From positions 1 to 61,739 of the forward strand of contig JARFQU010000123.1 in the NCBI GenBank assembly GCA_029287595.1: a stretch of 61,739 nt of DNA, read 5' to 3'. Under the pieces are notes generated by a model. It did no database searches and was not told where the DNA came from. It saw nothing but the letters and a program-made list of their open reading frames with translations. This DNA comes from Halioglobus sp. (lineage in GTDB: Bacteria; Pseudomonadota; Gammaproteobacteria; Pseudomonadales; Halieaceae). Every line of letters starts with the position of its first letter. The first letter of the stretch is position 1. Positions 34,396 through 44,909 of this stretch are shown piece after piece. The position numbers and the translations under genes were made by a program.

Positions 34396-34606
34396 AACGC
34401 CCCCTTGGAAGAGGTTTTTTTATGGCTGATTTGCAACGAACGCTTATTGTGTACCTTGCACAACAATTACGCAACTCCTTATTTTTTAACGGAAAAGTCG
34501 ATTTCCCAGCCGTCCACGGTACAGCTGCCGGCAAAAAACCCATAAAAAAGGTTCATCGCGTATAAGCGAGAATCTGGACGTGATGGTGTGTTTAAGGCCA
34601 GACGGC

Positions 34607-34676
34607 CGGCCACAGTGGTGTATACCCCCTGCGTTTCGAACCCCAGGCACTTCGGGTGTACACAGCACTGTGGCCG
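34607..34676. other. Long imperfect hairpin in the rpsA-ihfB gap
   Basis: The gap from 34396 to 34887 holds no convincing gene. Within it, CGGCCACAGTG (34607-34617) pairs exactly with CACTGTGGCCG (34666-34676). The pairing continues inward with a few mismatches to about 34629/34654, giving some 19 pairs around a 24-base loop. It lies roughly 210 bases upstream of ihfB and could be a leader structure, a small RNA or a repeat element. There is no T-run directly after it on the minus strand. A possible ihfB promoter (TTGCGT, 17 bases, CACAAT) is nearer the gene. Confidence 0.55.
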
Positions 34677-34825
34677 ACCTCCTTCCTTTTTTACTCGAGC
34701 AGCCACTACCTACTTCTTTTGCGTGGCTCCAAGGCCGTTGGGAGAGTGCCTGAATTTCACGTCTGATCTGCGCGCGCATGCCGGAAAAGACCATTTAACC
34801 AGCCACCCCGCCAATATACGATGAC

Positions 34826-34856
34826 ACAAAAAAGGCCCGCCGAAGCGAGCCTTTCA
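34826..34856 (-). terminator. Rho-independent terminator after rpsA
   Basis: On the minus strand AAAGGCTCGC, the stable loop TTCG and GCGGGCCTTT form the stem (34854-34831), running into six T residues. It is about 30 bases past the rpsA stop. A second GC-rich hairpin at 34862-34881 lies between it and the stop. Confidence 0.88.
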
Positions 34857-34887
34857 GGAAACCGGGGCCTGGGCCCCGGCGGGAGAA

Positions 34888-36564
34888 TTACTTCTCGCCC
34901 ATCTGCGCCTTGATCAGGTCGCCGATAGTACCCGGAGAAGCCGATTCCTGCTCGGTCTCCTTCAGGGACTGCACTGCTTCCTTCTCGTCATCGTAGTCCT
35001 TGGCCTTGATAGACAGAGCCAGGCCGCGGTTCTTGCGATCCACGGAGATGATTTTGGCTTCTACAGTATCGCCAACCTTGTACAAGCTGCGTGCGTCTTC
35101 TACACGCTCACGGCTGATATCAGAGGCTTTCAGAACGCCCTCGACTTCGTCGGCCAGCTTGATGACAACCGACTTGGCGTCAACTTCAGTCACTTCACCG
35201 GTAACAATGGAGCCACGGTCATTGGCTGACACGTAGTTGCCAAAGGGATCATCTTCCAGTTGCTTGATACCCAGAGAGATGCGCTCGCGCTCGGGGTCGA
35301 TGGACAGGATAACTGTCTCGATTTCATCGCCCTTCTTGTAGTTGCGTACCGCTTCTTCGCCAGTCTCGTTCCAGCTGATGTCGGACAGGTGTACCAGACC
35401 ATCGATATTGCCTTCAAGGCCAATGAAAATACCGAAGTCAGTAATAGACTTGATGCTGCCGGAGATCTTGGCGCCCTTGGCGTGCTGCGATGCGAAAGCA
35501 TCCCAGGGATTCTGCTGGCACTGCTTGATACCCAGGGAAATACGACGGCGTTCCTCGTCGATCTCCAGCACCATCACCTCTACCTCGTCGCCCAGGTTGA
35601 CGATTTTGGAGGGGTGTACGTTCTTGTTGGTCCAGTCCATTTCGGACACGTGTACCAGGCCTTCCACACCCTCTTCCAGCTCGGCAAAACAGCCGTAGTC
35701 GGTAAGGTTGGTAATGCGCGCCTTGATACGGGCACCTTCGGGGTAGCGACCGGTGATTTCGACCCAGGGATCTTCACCCAGTTGCTTCAGACCCAGGGAC
35801 ACGCGATTGCGCTCGCGATCGAACTTGAGGATCTTGACGTCGATTTCCTGACCCACTTCCACGATCTCGGAAGGATGCTTGATACGCTTCCAGGCCATAT
35901 CGGTAATGTGCAGCAGGCCGTCTACGCCGCCCAGGTCAACAAACGCACCGTAATCGGTCAGGTTCTTCACGATACCCTTGACGGACATGCCTTCCTGCAG
36001 GGATTCCAGCAGGGCGTCGCGCTCGACGCTGTTGGCAGCTTCCATCACGGCACGACGTGAAACCACCACGTTGTTGCGCTTCTGGTCCAGCTTGATAACC
36101 TTGAATTCCAGTTCCTTGCCTTCCAGGTGCAGCGTGTCGCGCACCGGACGTACGTCTACGAGAGAGCCAGGCAGGAAGGCACGGATGGTATTGATATCCA
36201 CGGTAAAGCCACCTTTGACCTTGCCATTGATAATACCGGTGACCACTTCGTCCGCTTCGTGGGCCGCTTCCAGTTCCTTCCAGGATTCGGAACGCTTGGC
36301 CTTCTCACGAGACAGCTTGGTCTCACCGAAACCGTCTTCCACGGTTTCCAGGGCAACCTGCACTTCATCACCGATGTTCAGGCTGCATTCGCCGCTGGCA
36401 TCGATGAACTGGGCACGAGGGATAACACCTTCAGACTTCAGGCCCGCGTGAACGGTAACCCACTCGTTATCAATGTCGATCACCACGCCGGTTACGATAG
36501 CACCGGGTTTCATGTCGACGGTTTTCAGACTTTCTTCAAATAGATCGGCGAAGGATTCGCTCAT
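34888..36564 (-). CDS. rpsA: 30S ribosomal protein S1
   Basis: This 558-residue protein has six S1 (OB-fold) repeats, at about 20-86, 104-171, 190-260, 275-347, 362-434 and 450-520. The clear repeat endings are [21 protein letters not shown] and [19 protein letters not shown]. It delivers mRNA to the 30S subunit. The length matches Escherichia coli S1 (557). It follows cmk, as in most gammaproteobacteria, with 160 bases between. The first two repeats are the less conserved ribosome-binding ones. Confidence 0.99.
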   Translation of the reverse strand: MSESFADLFEESLKTVDMKPGAIVTGVVIDIDNEWVTVHAGLKSEGVIPRAQFIDASGECSLNIGDEVQVALETVEDGFGETKLSREKAKRSESWKELEAAHEADEVVTGIINGKVKGGFTVDINTIRAFLPGSLVDVRPVRDTLHLEGKELEFKVIKLDQKRNNVVVSRRAVMEAANSVERDALLESLQEGMSVKGIVKNLTDYGAFVDLGGVDGLLHITDMAWKRIKHPSEIVEVGQEIDVKILKFDRERNRVSLGLKQLGEDPWVEITGRYPEGARIKARITNLTDYGCFAELEEGVEGLVHVSEMDWTNKNVHPSKIVNLGDEVEVMVLEIDEERRRISLGIKQCQQNPWDAFASQHAKGAKISGSIKSITDFGIFIGLEGNIDGLVHLSDISWNETGEEAVRNYKKGDEIETVILSIDPERERISLGIKQLEDDPFGNYVSANDRGSIVTGEVTEVDAKSVVIKLADEVEGVLKASDISRERVEDARSLYKVGDTVEAKIISVDRKNRGLALSIKAKDYDDEKEAVQSLKETEQESASPGTIGDLIKAQMGEK

Positions 36565-36724
36565 TACACATTACCTGTAAATAGTTGATCGGGTGGTTGC
36601 CCACCGCTACCGCGTCTCCAGCCGACCCGGGTCATCCATAGTAAACTGCCCCCGCTAACCCTGACTGGATTCAGTCGCAGGAACAGAAATTTGCCATTTA
36701 AAAGGAGATCGCAACAGTTAGCTG

Positions 36725-37405
36725 CTAGATAAAGCCTTTTTCTTTCACTTTCTGCATCGCCAGCTGAAATACATCAGCAATGGGTACGGCGGTACTATCG
36801 ATGATAATGGCGTCTTCTGCGGGCACTAGAGGAGAGACTTCACGGCTACTGTCACGCGCATCTCTCTCTTCGATGTCCTCCAGAAGGCGCGGGAGATTAA
36901 CACTTTCCCCCTTTGCAATCAACTGCTTATAGCGCCGCTGGGCGCGCTCCCCGGCGCTGGCGGTAAGGAAAAACTTCAGCGGCGCAGCGGGAAAAACCAC
37001 GGTCCCCATATCCCGGCCATCTGCCACCAGTCCCGGGGCTTGTCTAAAGTCGCGCTGACGCGCCAGCAGCGCCACGCGCACGCTGGGAATAGCAGCCACA
37101 GTAGACGCGCCGCGCCCCCCTTCTTCGGTGCGAATGGCGCGACTGACATCCTCGCCTTTATAGGCCACCAGGATCTCGCCATCTTCCGCAGTACGAAAAC
37201 TGACATCCAGGTGTCGCGCCACCGCGGCGACCGCCGGGTGGTCATCCCAGCTCACACCCTCAATCAGGCAAGCCTGGCCAGTGACCCGGTAAAGCGCGCC
37301 ACTGTCCAGGAAGTGCCAGCCCAGGGTGTCTGCCAGCATGTGACTGATAGTGCCCTTGCCGGCCCCACTGGGGCCGTCCACGGTAATGACTGGAATATCA
37401 TCCAT
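36725..37405 (-). CDS. cmk: Cytidylate kinase
   Basis: This 226-residue protein phosphorylates CMP and dCMP with ATP. The P-loop GPSGAGKGT is at residues 11-19. VADGRDMGTVVFPAAPLKFFLTASAGERAQRR near 127-157 carries the nucleotide-binding arginines, and DARDSSREVSPLVPAEDA near 183 is typical. It begins three bases downstream of aroA and is surely co-transcribed with it. Confidence 0.98.
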   Translation of the reverse strand: MDDIPVITVDGPSGAGKGTISHMLADTLGWHFLDSGALYRVTGQACLIEGVSWDDHPAVAAVARHLDVSFRTAEDGEILVAYKGEDVSRAIRTEEGGRGASTVAAIPSVRVALLARQRDFRQAPGLVADGRDMGTVVFPAAPLKFFLTASAGERAQRRYKQLIAKGESVNLPRLLEDIEERDARDSSREVSPLVPAEDAIIIDSTAVPIADVFQLAMQKVKEKGFI

Positions 37406-37408
37406 GGC

Positions 37409-38713
37409 TCAATCCACCAGCGCGGAAATCTGCAGGCCAAGACCGCGAGCCAGGGCGTCAAAACCAGGAAACGAGGTGGCCACATGGTCGCAGTCCAGCA
37501 CACGGATTTCCCCTTGTGCGCGCAGGGCCGCCACGGCAAACGACATGGCGATACGGTGATCGTGGAAGGTGCGTATCACGCCACTGCCCAGGGTACCGCC
37601 TTCGATGACAATGCCATCTTCGAGAATTTCATTATCGATACCCAGGGTAGTGAGCCCTTCCGCCATGGCGGCAATGCGGTCACTCTCCTTGACCCGCAAT
37701 TCCTTCGCCCCGCGCAGTACCGTGCGACCCTGGGCACAAGCCGCCGCGATAAACAGGGCCGGAAACTCATCGATAGCCAGTGGCACCTGCTCTTCGGGTA
37801 TCTCGATACCGTGCAGGGGCGCATAGCGCACGTGTAAATCCGCCACCGGCTCGCCACCCACTTCGCGACGGTTTTTCAGGGTAATATCCGCGCCCATCAG
37901 CTTGAGTATATTGAGCACCCCGATACGGGTCGGGTTGATACCGACATGGGTCAACAGCAGGTCAGAACCGGGAGCAATGCTGGCGGCCACCAGGAAAAAA
38001 GTGGCGGAAGAAATATCCGCCGGCACTTCAATATCAGCCGCATGCAGCTTGCCACCCCCCGCCAGGGAGATCACGCCGTTGTCGCTGCCAATCTCGTAGC
38101 CGAAACCGCGCAGCATGCGCTCTGTATGATCCCTTGTGGGCGCGGGCTCGGTGACGGACGTCACGCCCTGGCTGTACAAACCGGCCAGCAATACACAGGA
38201 TTTAACCTGGGCACTGGCCATGGGCAAGTCGTAGTGAATACCGTGTAACTGCCTGCCGCCGCTGATCCTCAGGGGCGGTCTGCCACCTTCCTCAGATGCT
38301 ATCTTCGCGCCCATCAGTTGCAGGGGATCAATGACCCTGCCCATGGGGCGGCTGCACAGGGAGGCATCGCCGGTCAATTCCGAATCGAAGGCCTGCCCCG
38401 CCAGCAGGCCGCACATCAGGCGCATGCCGGTGCCGGCATTGCCCAGGTCCAGTGGCCCCCGCGGTGCCTTCAGACCCCGCAAGCCAACACCGTGCACCAG
38501 TACTTCGCTCTCGCCAGGGCGCTCTATCTCGACCCCCAGTTCGCGAAAGGCGGTCAGTGTCGCCAGGGCATCCTCTCCCTCGAGGAAACCACTGACACGA
38601 GTGGCGCCCTCCGCCAGGGCACCCAGCATGATGGCGCGGTGGGAAATGGATTTATCCCCCGGTACACGTGCCTCGCCGCACACGGTGCCGCCTGGCAGTA
38701 ATTTGAATTCCAT
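37409..38713 (-). CDS. aroA: 3-phosphoshikimate 1-carboxyvinyltransferase (EPSP synthase)
   Basis: This 434-residue protein catalyses the sixth step of the shikimate pathway. Motifs are GDKSISHRAIMLGALAEG near residue 18, LGNAGTGMRLMCGLL near 92, LRVKESDRIAAM near 341 and FHDHRIAMSFAVAAL near 384. The stretch GNAGTGMRL with Ala after GN matches the class II-like EPSP synthases often found outside Escherichia coli. It is separate from tyrA, whereas in Pseudomonas the two are one fused gene. Confidence 0.98.
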   Translation of the reverse strand: MEFKLLPGGTVCGEARVPGDKSISHRAIMLGALAEGATRVSGFLEGEDALATLTAFRELGVEIERPGESEVLVHGVGLRGLKAPRGPLDLGNAGTGMRLMCGLLAGQAFDSELTGDASLCSRPMGRVIDPLQLMGAKIASEEGGRPPLRISGGRQLHGIHYDLPMASAQVKSCVLLAGLYSQGVTSVTEPAPTRDHTERMLRGFGYEIGSDNGVISLAGGGKLHAADIEVPADISSATFFLVAASIAPGSDLLLTHVGINPTRIGVLNILKLMGADITLKNRREVGGEPVADLHVRYAPLHGIEIPEEQVPLAIDEFPALFIAAACAQGRTVLRGAKELRVKESDRIAAMAEGLTTLGIDNEILEDGIVIEGGTLGSGVIRTFHDHRIAMSFAVAALRAQGEIRVLDCDHVATSFPGFDALARGLGLQISALVD

Positions 38714-38802
38714 AGATAGTCTCTGTTTCCCGTCGCTGCCGCGTAAGCGGTAGCCCTGTGACTCGTCGGCCGCAGGGTTGCCACCTGCGCAAAAACGACA
38801 AA

Positions 38803-39714
38803 TCAGGTTTTCGTTCCGCGACCCTGTTCGGCCAGGACAACAGAAAACGCATCCCGTGCCGCCTTGGCCCGGGCAAACGTTTCCTGCATACCCGCGGCAT
38901 CCTCATCGGCCACCGCCTGGCGCAACTGCCCCAGGTGCTCACTGAACAGGTCGATGGCGTTGAGCAGTGCATCCCGATTGGCTATGGCAATATCGCGCCA
39001 CATCACCGGGTCGCTGGAGGCGATCCGGGTAAAGTCGCGAAAGCCCCCTGCCGCACAGCGAAAAATCTCGTCACTGTTCTCGGACTGGGCCAGGGCGTCC
39101 ACCAGGGCGTAGGCCAACACATGGGGTAGATGGCTGGTAGCCGCCAGCACCGCATCGTGATCAGCAACTCCCATGGACACCACCTCGGCACCGGTACTGA
39201 GCCACATGTCCCGCACCAGTTCTACCGCCGCCGCCTCATTGCCTTCCACCGGTGTGAGTATCACCCGGTGATGACGGAACAGTTCCGGGTCGGAAGCATC
39301 TACCCCGCTGCGTTCTGACCCGGCAATCGGGTGCCCCAGCACCAACCGCGGCGGCATATTGCCGCCGCAAGCCTGCCGTGCCGCCTGCAGTAAATTGCCT
39401 TTGACACTGGCGGCATCGGTAATGACCGGGCCGTCGCTATCATGACCCACCCTGTTCAAAATTTGCTGCAAAAGGTCTGCGGCAACCAGGGTAGGCGCAC
39501 ATATCACCAGAATGTCCGCCCGCTCGATAACCTCATCCAGATCCAGGCTGAAATCATCGATAACACCGAGCTCCACGCCGCGGCGCAAGCTGGGTTCACG
39601 GTGACCATAACCGATAAATTGGCGCGCAAAGCCGCTACTGCGCAGGGCGCGCGCCAGGGAACCGCCGATCAGGCCCAGCCCCAGTATTGCCACTGTATCC
39701 CCGGGCAGGCTCAC
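38803..39714 (-). CDS. tyrA: Prephenate dehydrogenase
   Basis: This 303-residue NAD-linked enzyme leads to tyrosine. The Rossmann motif GLGLIGGSLARAL lies near residue 10. DAASVKGNLL and LGHPIAGSERSGVDAS near 125-138 and THE-type DHDAVLAATSHLPHVLAYALVDAL near 180 are family signatures. It is a mono-functional form without a chorismate mutase or ACT domain. It begins six bases after pheA and is 89 bases ahead of aroA. No hisC2 gene lies between pheA and tyrA, unlike in Pseudomonas. Confidence 0.96.
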   Translation of the reverse strand: MSLPGDTVAILGLGLIGGSLARALRSSGFARQFIGYGHREPSLRRGVELGVIDDFSLDLDEVIERADILVICAPTLVAADLLQQILNRVGHDSDGPVITDAASVKGNLLQAARQACGGNMPPRLVLGHPIAGSERSGVDASDPELFRHHRVILTPVEGNEAAAVELVRDMWLSTGAEVVSMGVADHDAVLAATSHLPHVLAYALVDALAQSENSDEIFRCAAGGFRDFTRIASSDPVMWRDIAIANRDALLNAIDLFSEHLGQLRQAVADEDAAGMQETFARAKAARDAFSVVLAEQGRGTKT

Positions 39715-39720
39715 GATGGC

Positions 39721-40839
39721 TTACAGCACGGCCTGTGGGTAGGAGCCCAGTGGCTTGAGCAGGATTGACTGCTCTTCCAGCTCCGCCAGGATGGTCGCGA
39801 TATTGTCATCCTGCACATGCCCTTCGAATTCGATGAAAAACACATAGGCCCACTTTTCCGTGCGCGAGGGCCGTGTGTCTATGCGGGTCAGGCTCACGCC
39901 ACCGCGCCGAAAAGGCTCCAGCAGGGTAAACAGGGCACCGGGCTTGTTGCGACTGGATACCACGATTGACGTCTTGTCGTGACCACTGGGGGGTACTTCC
40001 TCACGGCCGATTACCAGGAAGCGCGTGGTGTTGTCCGCGTAGTCCTCGATATGTTCCGCCAACTTATCGAGTTGGTAAAGCTCCGCCGCCATATCACCGG
40101 CTACCGCCGCGACACCGGGTTCTTCCAGGGCCCGGCGCGCCGCTTCACCATTGCTGCTGACAGCCTCGCGCTCCACATTGGGCCAGTGTTTGTCCAACCA
40201 ATTGCGGCACTGGGCCAGGGCCTGCTGATGAGCGCAGATACGGGTAACGCTGGCGGCGTCGGTATCAGGCGCCACCAGCAGGTGATGGCCGATACGCATC
40301 TCCACTTCACCGGAGATCTTCAAGGGCGAGTCCATAAAGTTGTCCAGAGTGTGGCTGACCATGCCCTCTGTAGAATTCTCGACCGGCACCACGCCGTAAT
40401 TACATTCACCGGATTCCACCTGGGCAAAGACCGCGTCAATCGTAGTCTGGGGCACACAGATAGCCGCGTGACCGAAATGCTTGATCGAGGCGGCCTGGGT
40501 AAACGTGCCCTCGGGCCCCAGGTAGGCGACTTGCAGCGGGCGTTCCAGGGCCAGGCACGCCGACATCACCTCGCGGAAAATATGCGCCACCGTCTCGCCC
40601 GGCAGAGGCCCTTCGTTGCGCTCCATAATCCGCCGCAACACCTGAGCCTCCCGCTCGGGGCGGTAGAACACGACCTCGGCTTCCTCATCGCCGCGCTCCC
40701 GCGCTGCGTTAATCTCTTCCAGCTTGATATCGGCCACGCGCTGGGCACACTTCGCCCGACGACTGATCAGCGCCTGGATTTCACGGTCTATGGCGTCTAT
40801 GTCCGCCCTGACCTGCTCGAGATCCCTGTTATCTGCCAT
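39721..40839 (-). CDS. pheA: Bifunctional chorismate mutase/prephenate dehydratase
   Basis: This 372-residue protein has an AroQ-type chorismate mutase at residues 1-90 (RADIDAIDREIQALISRRAKCAQ). Prephenate dehydratase covers about 105-280 (YLGPEGTFTQAA, PVENSTEGMVSHTLD and the catalytic Thr of NTTRFLVIG). A C-terminal ACT domain (about 295-365; GALFTLLEPFRRGGVSLTRIDTRPS, matching the usual ESRPS) binds phenylalanine for feedback inhibition. It sits eight bases downstream of serC. Confidence 0.98.
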   Translation of the reverse strand: MADNRDLEQVRADIDAIDREIQALISRRAKCAQRVADIKLEEINAARERGDEEAEVVFYRPEREAQVLRRIMERNEGPLPGETVAHIFREVMSACLALERPLQVAYLGPEGTFTQAASIKHFGHAAICVPQTTIDAVFAQVESGECNYGVVPVENSTEGMVSHTLDNFMDSPLKISGEVEMRIGHHLLVAPDTDAASVTRICAHQQALAQCRNWLDKHWPNVEREAVSSNGEAARRALEEPGVAAVAGDMAAELYQLDKLAEHIEDYADNTTRFLVIGREEVPPSGHDKTSIVVSSRNKPGALFTLLEPFRRGGVSLTRIDTRPSRTEKWAYVFFIEFEGHVQDDNIATILAELEEQSILLKPLGSYPQAVL

Positions 40840-40847
40840 TAGCGAAG

Positions 40848-41927
40848 TTAACCATTGCGTTGCTCGAAGTCCTGCATGAAGGCGATCAGCGCATCCACCG
40901 CGCCCTCACTTACCGCATTGTAGATACTGGCGCGCATTCCACCCACTGAGCGATGACCCTTGAGATTGAGCAGGCCCGCGGCCTCGGCCTCCTGCAGGAA
41001 TAACTTGTCCAGGCCGGCATCGGCCAGGGTAAAGGGTACATTCATCAGGGAGCGACTGGCCAGCTCCACCGGATTGGCATAAAAACCGCTGTTATCGATG
41101 GCCGCGTACAGCTTCCCCGCCTTGCGTCGATTAAGCTGCTCCATGGCCGACAAGCCGCCCTGGTCAAGCAGCCAGTCGAACACCAGGCCCGCCAGATACA
41201 GGGCGAAGGTTGGAGGTGTGTTGTACATGGAATCGTTATCCGCCGCTGTCTCCCAGTTCAACATGGCCGGACACTTTGTATCAGCTGCACCCAACAGGTC
41301 CCGGCGCACGATCACCAGGGTGAGACCCGCCGGGCCGATATTTTTCTGCGCACCCGCGTAGATGGCACCAAACTCGCTGACTTCAATGGGTCGCGACAGG
41401 ATCGTCGAGGACATATCCGCTACCAGCGGCACATCGACCTGCGGGATCCAGGCGTACTCCACGCCACCTATGGTCTCGTTGGGCGTGTAGTGCAGGTAGG
41501 CCGCATCGTCGCTCAACTGCCAGGTGTCCTGCGCGGGGATGGTGGAGAACTTGCTTTCCTCGGAACTGGCGGCAACATTTACCTGGCAGTAACGCAGCCC
41601 TTCCGCGATTGCCTTCTTGGACCATTGGCCTGTATTGACGTAATCCGCCTTGTTTTTGCCGGCCAGCAGATTCAGGGGTACCGCCGAAAACTGGGTGCTG
41701 GCACCGCCCTGCAGGAACAATACCGCATAGTCTTCGGGGATCGCCAGCAGCTCGCGCAAGGACTGCTCTGCACGCTCGGCCACGGCAACGAATTCCGGGC
41801 TGCGGTGGCTCATTTCCATTATCGAAAGACCAGCGCCATGCCATTCCAGCATTTCATCACGGGCTGTTTCCAGCACCGCCTCGGGCAACGCGGCGGGGCC
41901 GGCACAAAAATTGTAGCAACGGGTCAT
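40848..41927 (-). CDS. serC: Phosphoserine aminotransferase
   Basis: This 359-residue PLP enzyme makes phosphoserine and also serves pyridoxine synthesis. The N terminus RCYNFCAGPAALPEAVL and the PLP-lysine motif YAGAQKNIGPAGLTLVIVRRDL near 195 are diagnostic. The end MRASIYNAVSEGAVDALIAFMQDFEQRNG matches the family. It lies 68 bases downstream of gyrA, the same order as in Pseudomonas. Confidence 0.98.
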   Translation of the reverse strand: MTRCYNFCAGPAALPEAVLETARDEMLEWHGAGLSIMEMSHRSPEFVAVAERAEQSLRELLAIPEDYAVLFLQGGASTQFSAVPLNLLAGKNKADYVNTGQWSKKAIAEGLRYCQVNVAASSEESKFSTIPAQDTWQLSDDAAYLHYTPNETIGGVEYAWIPQVDVPLVADMSSTILSRPIEVSEFGAIYAGAQKNIGPAGLTLVIVRRDLLGAADTKCPAMLNWETAADNDSMYNTPPTFALYLAGLVFDWLLDQGGLSAMEQLNRRKAGKLYAAIDNSGFYANPVELASRSLMNVPFTLADAGLDKLFLQEAEAAGLLNLKGHRSVGGMRASIYNAVSEGAVDALIAFMQDFEQRNG

Positions 41928-41995
41928 TCTTCCACTTCCTTCAATCTACTGCTTTTTGCCATCATCTCCGCCAACGCGGGTCAAACGCGACGTGG

Positions 41996-44560
41996 CTACT
42001 CGGCATCATCCTCGTCAAATATCTCTTCCTCTGCCGGCTCGTCGATACGCTCAACGCCCACCAGGGTTTCGCCTTCCTTGGTGCGGATCACTCGCACGCC
42101 CTGGGTATTGCGCCCCAGCACCGAGACCTCGTCCGCCCGGGTGCGCACCAGGGTACCCTGGTTGGAAATCAGCATCAGCTCATCCCCGTCGAACACCTGC
42201 ACCGCACCCACCAGGTTGCCATTGCGGTCGCTGGTGGACATGGCAATCACACCTTTGTTACCGCGACCCTTGGTGGGAAAGTCCTCAACCAGCGTACGCT
42301 TGCCATAGCCGTTCTCACTGACTGTGAGCACCTTGCCGTCAGGCTGCGGGATAATCAGGGAAATCATGCTGTGGCCAGCACCCAGGCGAATGCCGCGCAC
42401 ACCCCGCGCGGTCCGTCCCATGGCGCGCACGTCGCCTTCCTTGAAGCGCACTGCCTTGCCCTCGGAGCTGAACAGCATGACGTCGCAATCGCCGTTGGTG
42501 ATAGCGGTGCCCAGCAGCACATCGCCCTCATCCAGTTCCAGGGCGCGCAGGCCGACACTGCGCTGACGCGCGAAGTCGGTAAGCGCCGTTTTCTTCACCG
42601 TGCCATTGGCGGTGGCCATGAAAATAAAGTGGCCCTCGGTGTACTCCTCCACCGGCAGGATGGAGGTGACACGCTCACCCTCCTCCAGCGGTAACAGGTT
42701 GACCATGGGTCGGCCACGGCTGTTGCGACCGGCCAGGGGAATATGGAACACCTTGAGCCAGTAGACTTTGCCCATATTGGAAAAACACAGAATGGTCGCG
42801 TGAGTACTGGCAATCAGCAGGTGCTCCACGAAATCCTCGTCCTTGACTGCGGTGGCGGACTTACCCATGCCGCCGCGCCGCTGGGCCTGGTAATCGGTCA
42901 GCGGCTGGGTCTTGGCATAGCCACCATGGGAGATGGTCACTACCCGGTCTTCCTCGGTGATCAAATCCTCAACGGTGAGGTCGTGTTGGGAAGCGGTGAT
43001 TTCCGTGCGCCGCTCGTCACCGTATTCGGTAGCAATGTCCTGCAGCTCTTCGCGAATCACCAGTTTGAGGCGCTCGGGATCGGCAAGAATGTCGAGAAAA
43101 TCCGCTATTTCAATCAATTTTTCCTGGTATTCGTTCAGCAGCTTCTCATGTTCCAGGCCAGTCAAGCGGTGCAGGCGCAGTTCCAGAATGGCCTGGGCCT
43201 GGGCCGGGGACAGGTGATACCTGCCATCGTGCATGCCATAGTGTGCCTCCAACTCATCCGGCCTGCAGGCATCGCTGCCGGCGCGCTCCAGCATGCCCGA
43301 CACATCACCGGGCTCCCAGCCCTGGGCCAACAGTTTTTCCCGTGCCTCGGAGGAACTGGGCGAGGCCTTGATCAACGCGATAATAGGGTCGATATTGGAT
43401 AGCGCGATGGCCAGGCCTTCCAGTATGTGCCCGCGCTCCCGGGCCTTGCGCAACAGGTAAACCGTGCGCCGCGTGACCACTTCCCGACGGTGGCGAATAA
43501 AGGCCTCCAGGATCTCCTTGAGGTTGAGAATCCTGGGCTGGCCGTCGACCAGGGCCACCATATTGATACCAAACACCGTCTGTAGTTGTGTCTGGGAATA
43601 GAGATTGTTGAGCACCACGTCGCCGATTTCCCCGCGGCGCAACTCGATGACCACGCGCATGCCGTCCTTATCGGATTCATCGCGCAGCTCGGTGATGCCC
43701 TCTACTTTCTTCTCCTTGACCAGCTCCGCAATACGCTCGATCAGGCGCGCCTTGTTCAACTGGTAGGGAAGTTCGTGGATGAGAATAATGTCCCTGCCTC
43801 TTTTCTCATCCCGGACGACCTCGGCCTTCGCGCGCACGTAGATGCGGCCGCGGCCGGTGCGGTAGGCCTGGATGATGCCGGCCCGGCCGTTAATGATGGC
43901 GCCCGTGGGGAAATCTGGCCCGGGGATATGCTCCATCAATTCATCTACCGTCAACTCGGGGTCGCCGATCAGTGCCAGGCACGCACTGACGACTTCAGTC
44001 AGGTTGTGGGGAGGGATATTGGTGGCCATACCCACGGCAATTCCCGAGGAACCGTTGATCAACAGGTTCGGTACACGGGTTGGCATGACCGCGGGAATAC
44101 GCTCGGTGCCGTCGTAATTATCGACAAAATCGACGGTTTCCTTGTCCAGGTCCGCCAGGATGGCATGGGCTATCTTGCGCATGCGTATCTCGGTGTAACG
44201 CATCGCAGCAGCAGAGTCACCGTCTACAGAGCCAAAGTTGCCTTGCCCATCTACCAGCATGTAGCGCAGGGAGAATGGCTGCGCCATACGCACAATGGTG
44301 TCGTACACCGCCGAGTCGCCGTGCGGGTGGTATTTACCGATGACATCACCCACCACGCGGGCAGATTTCTTGTAGGCCTTGTTCCAATCGTTGTTCAGTT
44401 CATTCATGGCGAACAACACCCGCCGGTGCACCGGCTTGAGGCCGTCTCGTACATCCGGTAGTGCCCTGCCCACGATCACGCTCATGGCGTAATCCAGGTA
44501 GGATTGCTTCATCTCGTCCTCGATATTGACGGGAAGAATTTCTTTAGCTAGCTCACCCAT
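41996..44560 (-). CDS. gyrA: DNA gyrase subunit A
   Basis: This 854-residue protein is the breakage-reunion subunit of gyrase. The catalytic tyrosine is Tyr122 in MRYTEIRM. The quinolone region keeps Ser83 and Asp87 (GDSAVYD), the susceptible wild-type state. The C-terminal beta-pinwheel follows from about 510, with the GyrA box QRRGGMGK near 555. The tail is acidic ([11 protein letters not shown]). A TATAAT box at 44682-44677, about 115 bases upstream, is the likely -10 element. Confidence 0.99.
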   Translation of the reverse strand: MGELAKEILPVNIEDEMKQSYLDYAMSVIVGRALPDVRDGLKPVHRRVLFAMNELNNDWNKAYKKSARVVGDVIGKYHPHGDSAVYDTIVRMAQPFSLRYMLVDGQGNFGSVDGDSAAAMRYTEIRMRKIAHAILADLDKETVDFVDNYDGTERIPAVMPTRVPNLLINGSSGIAVGMATNIPPHNLTEVVSACLALIGDPELTVDELMEHIPGPDFPTGAIINGRAGIIQAYRTGRGRIYVRAKAEVVRDEKRGRDIILIHELPYQLNKARLIERIAELVKEKKVEGITELRDESDKDGMRVVIELRRGEIGDVVLNNLYSQTQLQTVFGINMVALVDGQPRILNLKEILEAFIRHRREVVTRRTVYLLRKARERGHILEGLAIALSNIDPIIALIKASPSSSEAREKLLAQGWEPGDVSGMLERAGSDACRPDELEAHYGMHDGRYHLSPAQAQAILELRLHRLTGLEHEKLLNEYQEKLIEIADFLDILADPERLKLVIREELQDIATEYGDERRTEITASQHDLTVEDLITEEDRVVTISHGGYAKTQPLTDYQAQRRGGMGKSATAVKDEDFVEHLLIASTHATILCFSNMGKVYWLKVFHIPLAGRNSRGRPMVNLLPLEEGERVTSILPVEEYTEGHFIFMATANGTVKKTALTDFARQRSVGLRALELDEGDVLLGTAITNGDCDVMLFSSEGKAVRFKEGDVRAMGRTARGVRGIRLGAGHSMISLIIPQPDGKVLTVSENGYGKRTLVEDFPTKGRGNKGVIAMSTSDRNGNLVGAVQVFDGDELMLISNQGTLVRTRADEVSVLGRNTQGVRVIRTKEGETLVGVERIDEPAEEEIFDEDDAE

Positions 44561-44909
44561 TTACAACGGTATCCTTACAACGCGCGAAGTTCTGTTTTTA
44601 TGGCTTTGAAGCCGGTACCGGGAAGTCCCGACCAGTGTCGCGGGCGACGCCCCCTACCCGCGAAAACAAGCCCGCAATTATACGGGAAAATGGCCCCCAC
44701 TAGCCATGTTTTTACAGAATTTAGGCGCCATTTAAGCCCGGTTCACGCATTTGCGGTTATACTTTCGCGCTGAGCGCTCTCAGCCCTTCAGGCTGACGCT
44801 GCGGAGCCCACAATACAGGGCGAACAGGAACGCGCCAGCGAACGGAAACTGTCTATTTTTTGAGCATTGACGGGGTCATCACCCCCGTCATAAAAGGACA
44901 TCAACGAGT
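44561..44909. promoter_or_regulatory. Divergent promoter region between gyrA and mtaD
   Basis: This 349-base gap contains no gene. On the minus strand TATAAT at 44682-44677 fits a -10 box for gyrA; a convincing -35 is not visible. On the plus strand TATACT at 44758-44763 fits a -10 box for mtaD and leaves an untranslated leader of about 140 bases. That leader has a GC-rich stretch (44771-44850) able to form stems, and GACGGGG...CCCCCGTC at 44869-44889 close to the mtaD start. I could not match the leader to a known riboswitch. Confidence 0.5.

Noticed and set aside
34479-34553. Small minus-strand gene for a 25-residue peptide upstream of ihfB
   Set aside because: There is an ATG and stop, but no clear ribosome site and no recognisable peptide; the region fits a leader better.
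44312-44326. Quinolone-resistance change in GyrA
   Set aside because: Residues 83 and 87 are Ser and Asp, the susceptible state.
43586-44461. Plus-strand open frame of 291 codons inside gyrA
   Set aside because: It is antisense to a highly conserved gene and its translation has no protein-like motif; high GC favours such shadow frames. The same holds for the long antisense frames at 9422-10243 and 45591-46301.
44764-44909. SAM- or SAH-type riboswitch in the mtaD leader
   Set aside because: A leader of about 140 bases with GC-rich stems precedes a gene for S-adenosylhomocysteine metabolism, but I could not find the conserved core of any known SAM or SAH riboswitch class. A covariance-model search would decide.
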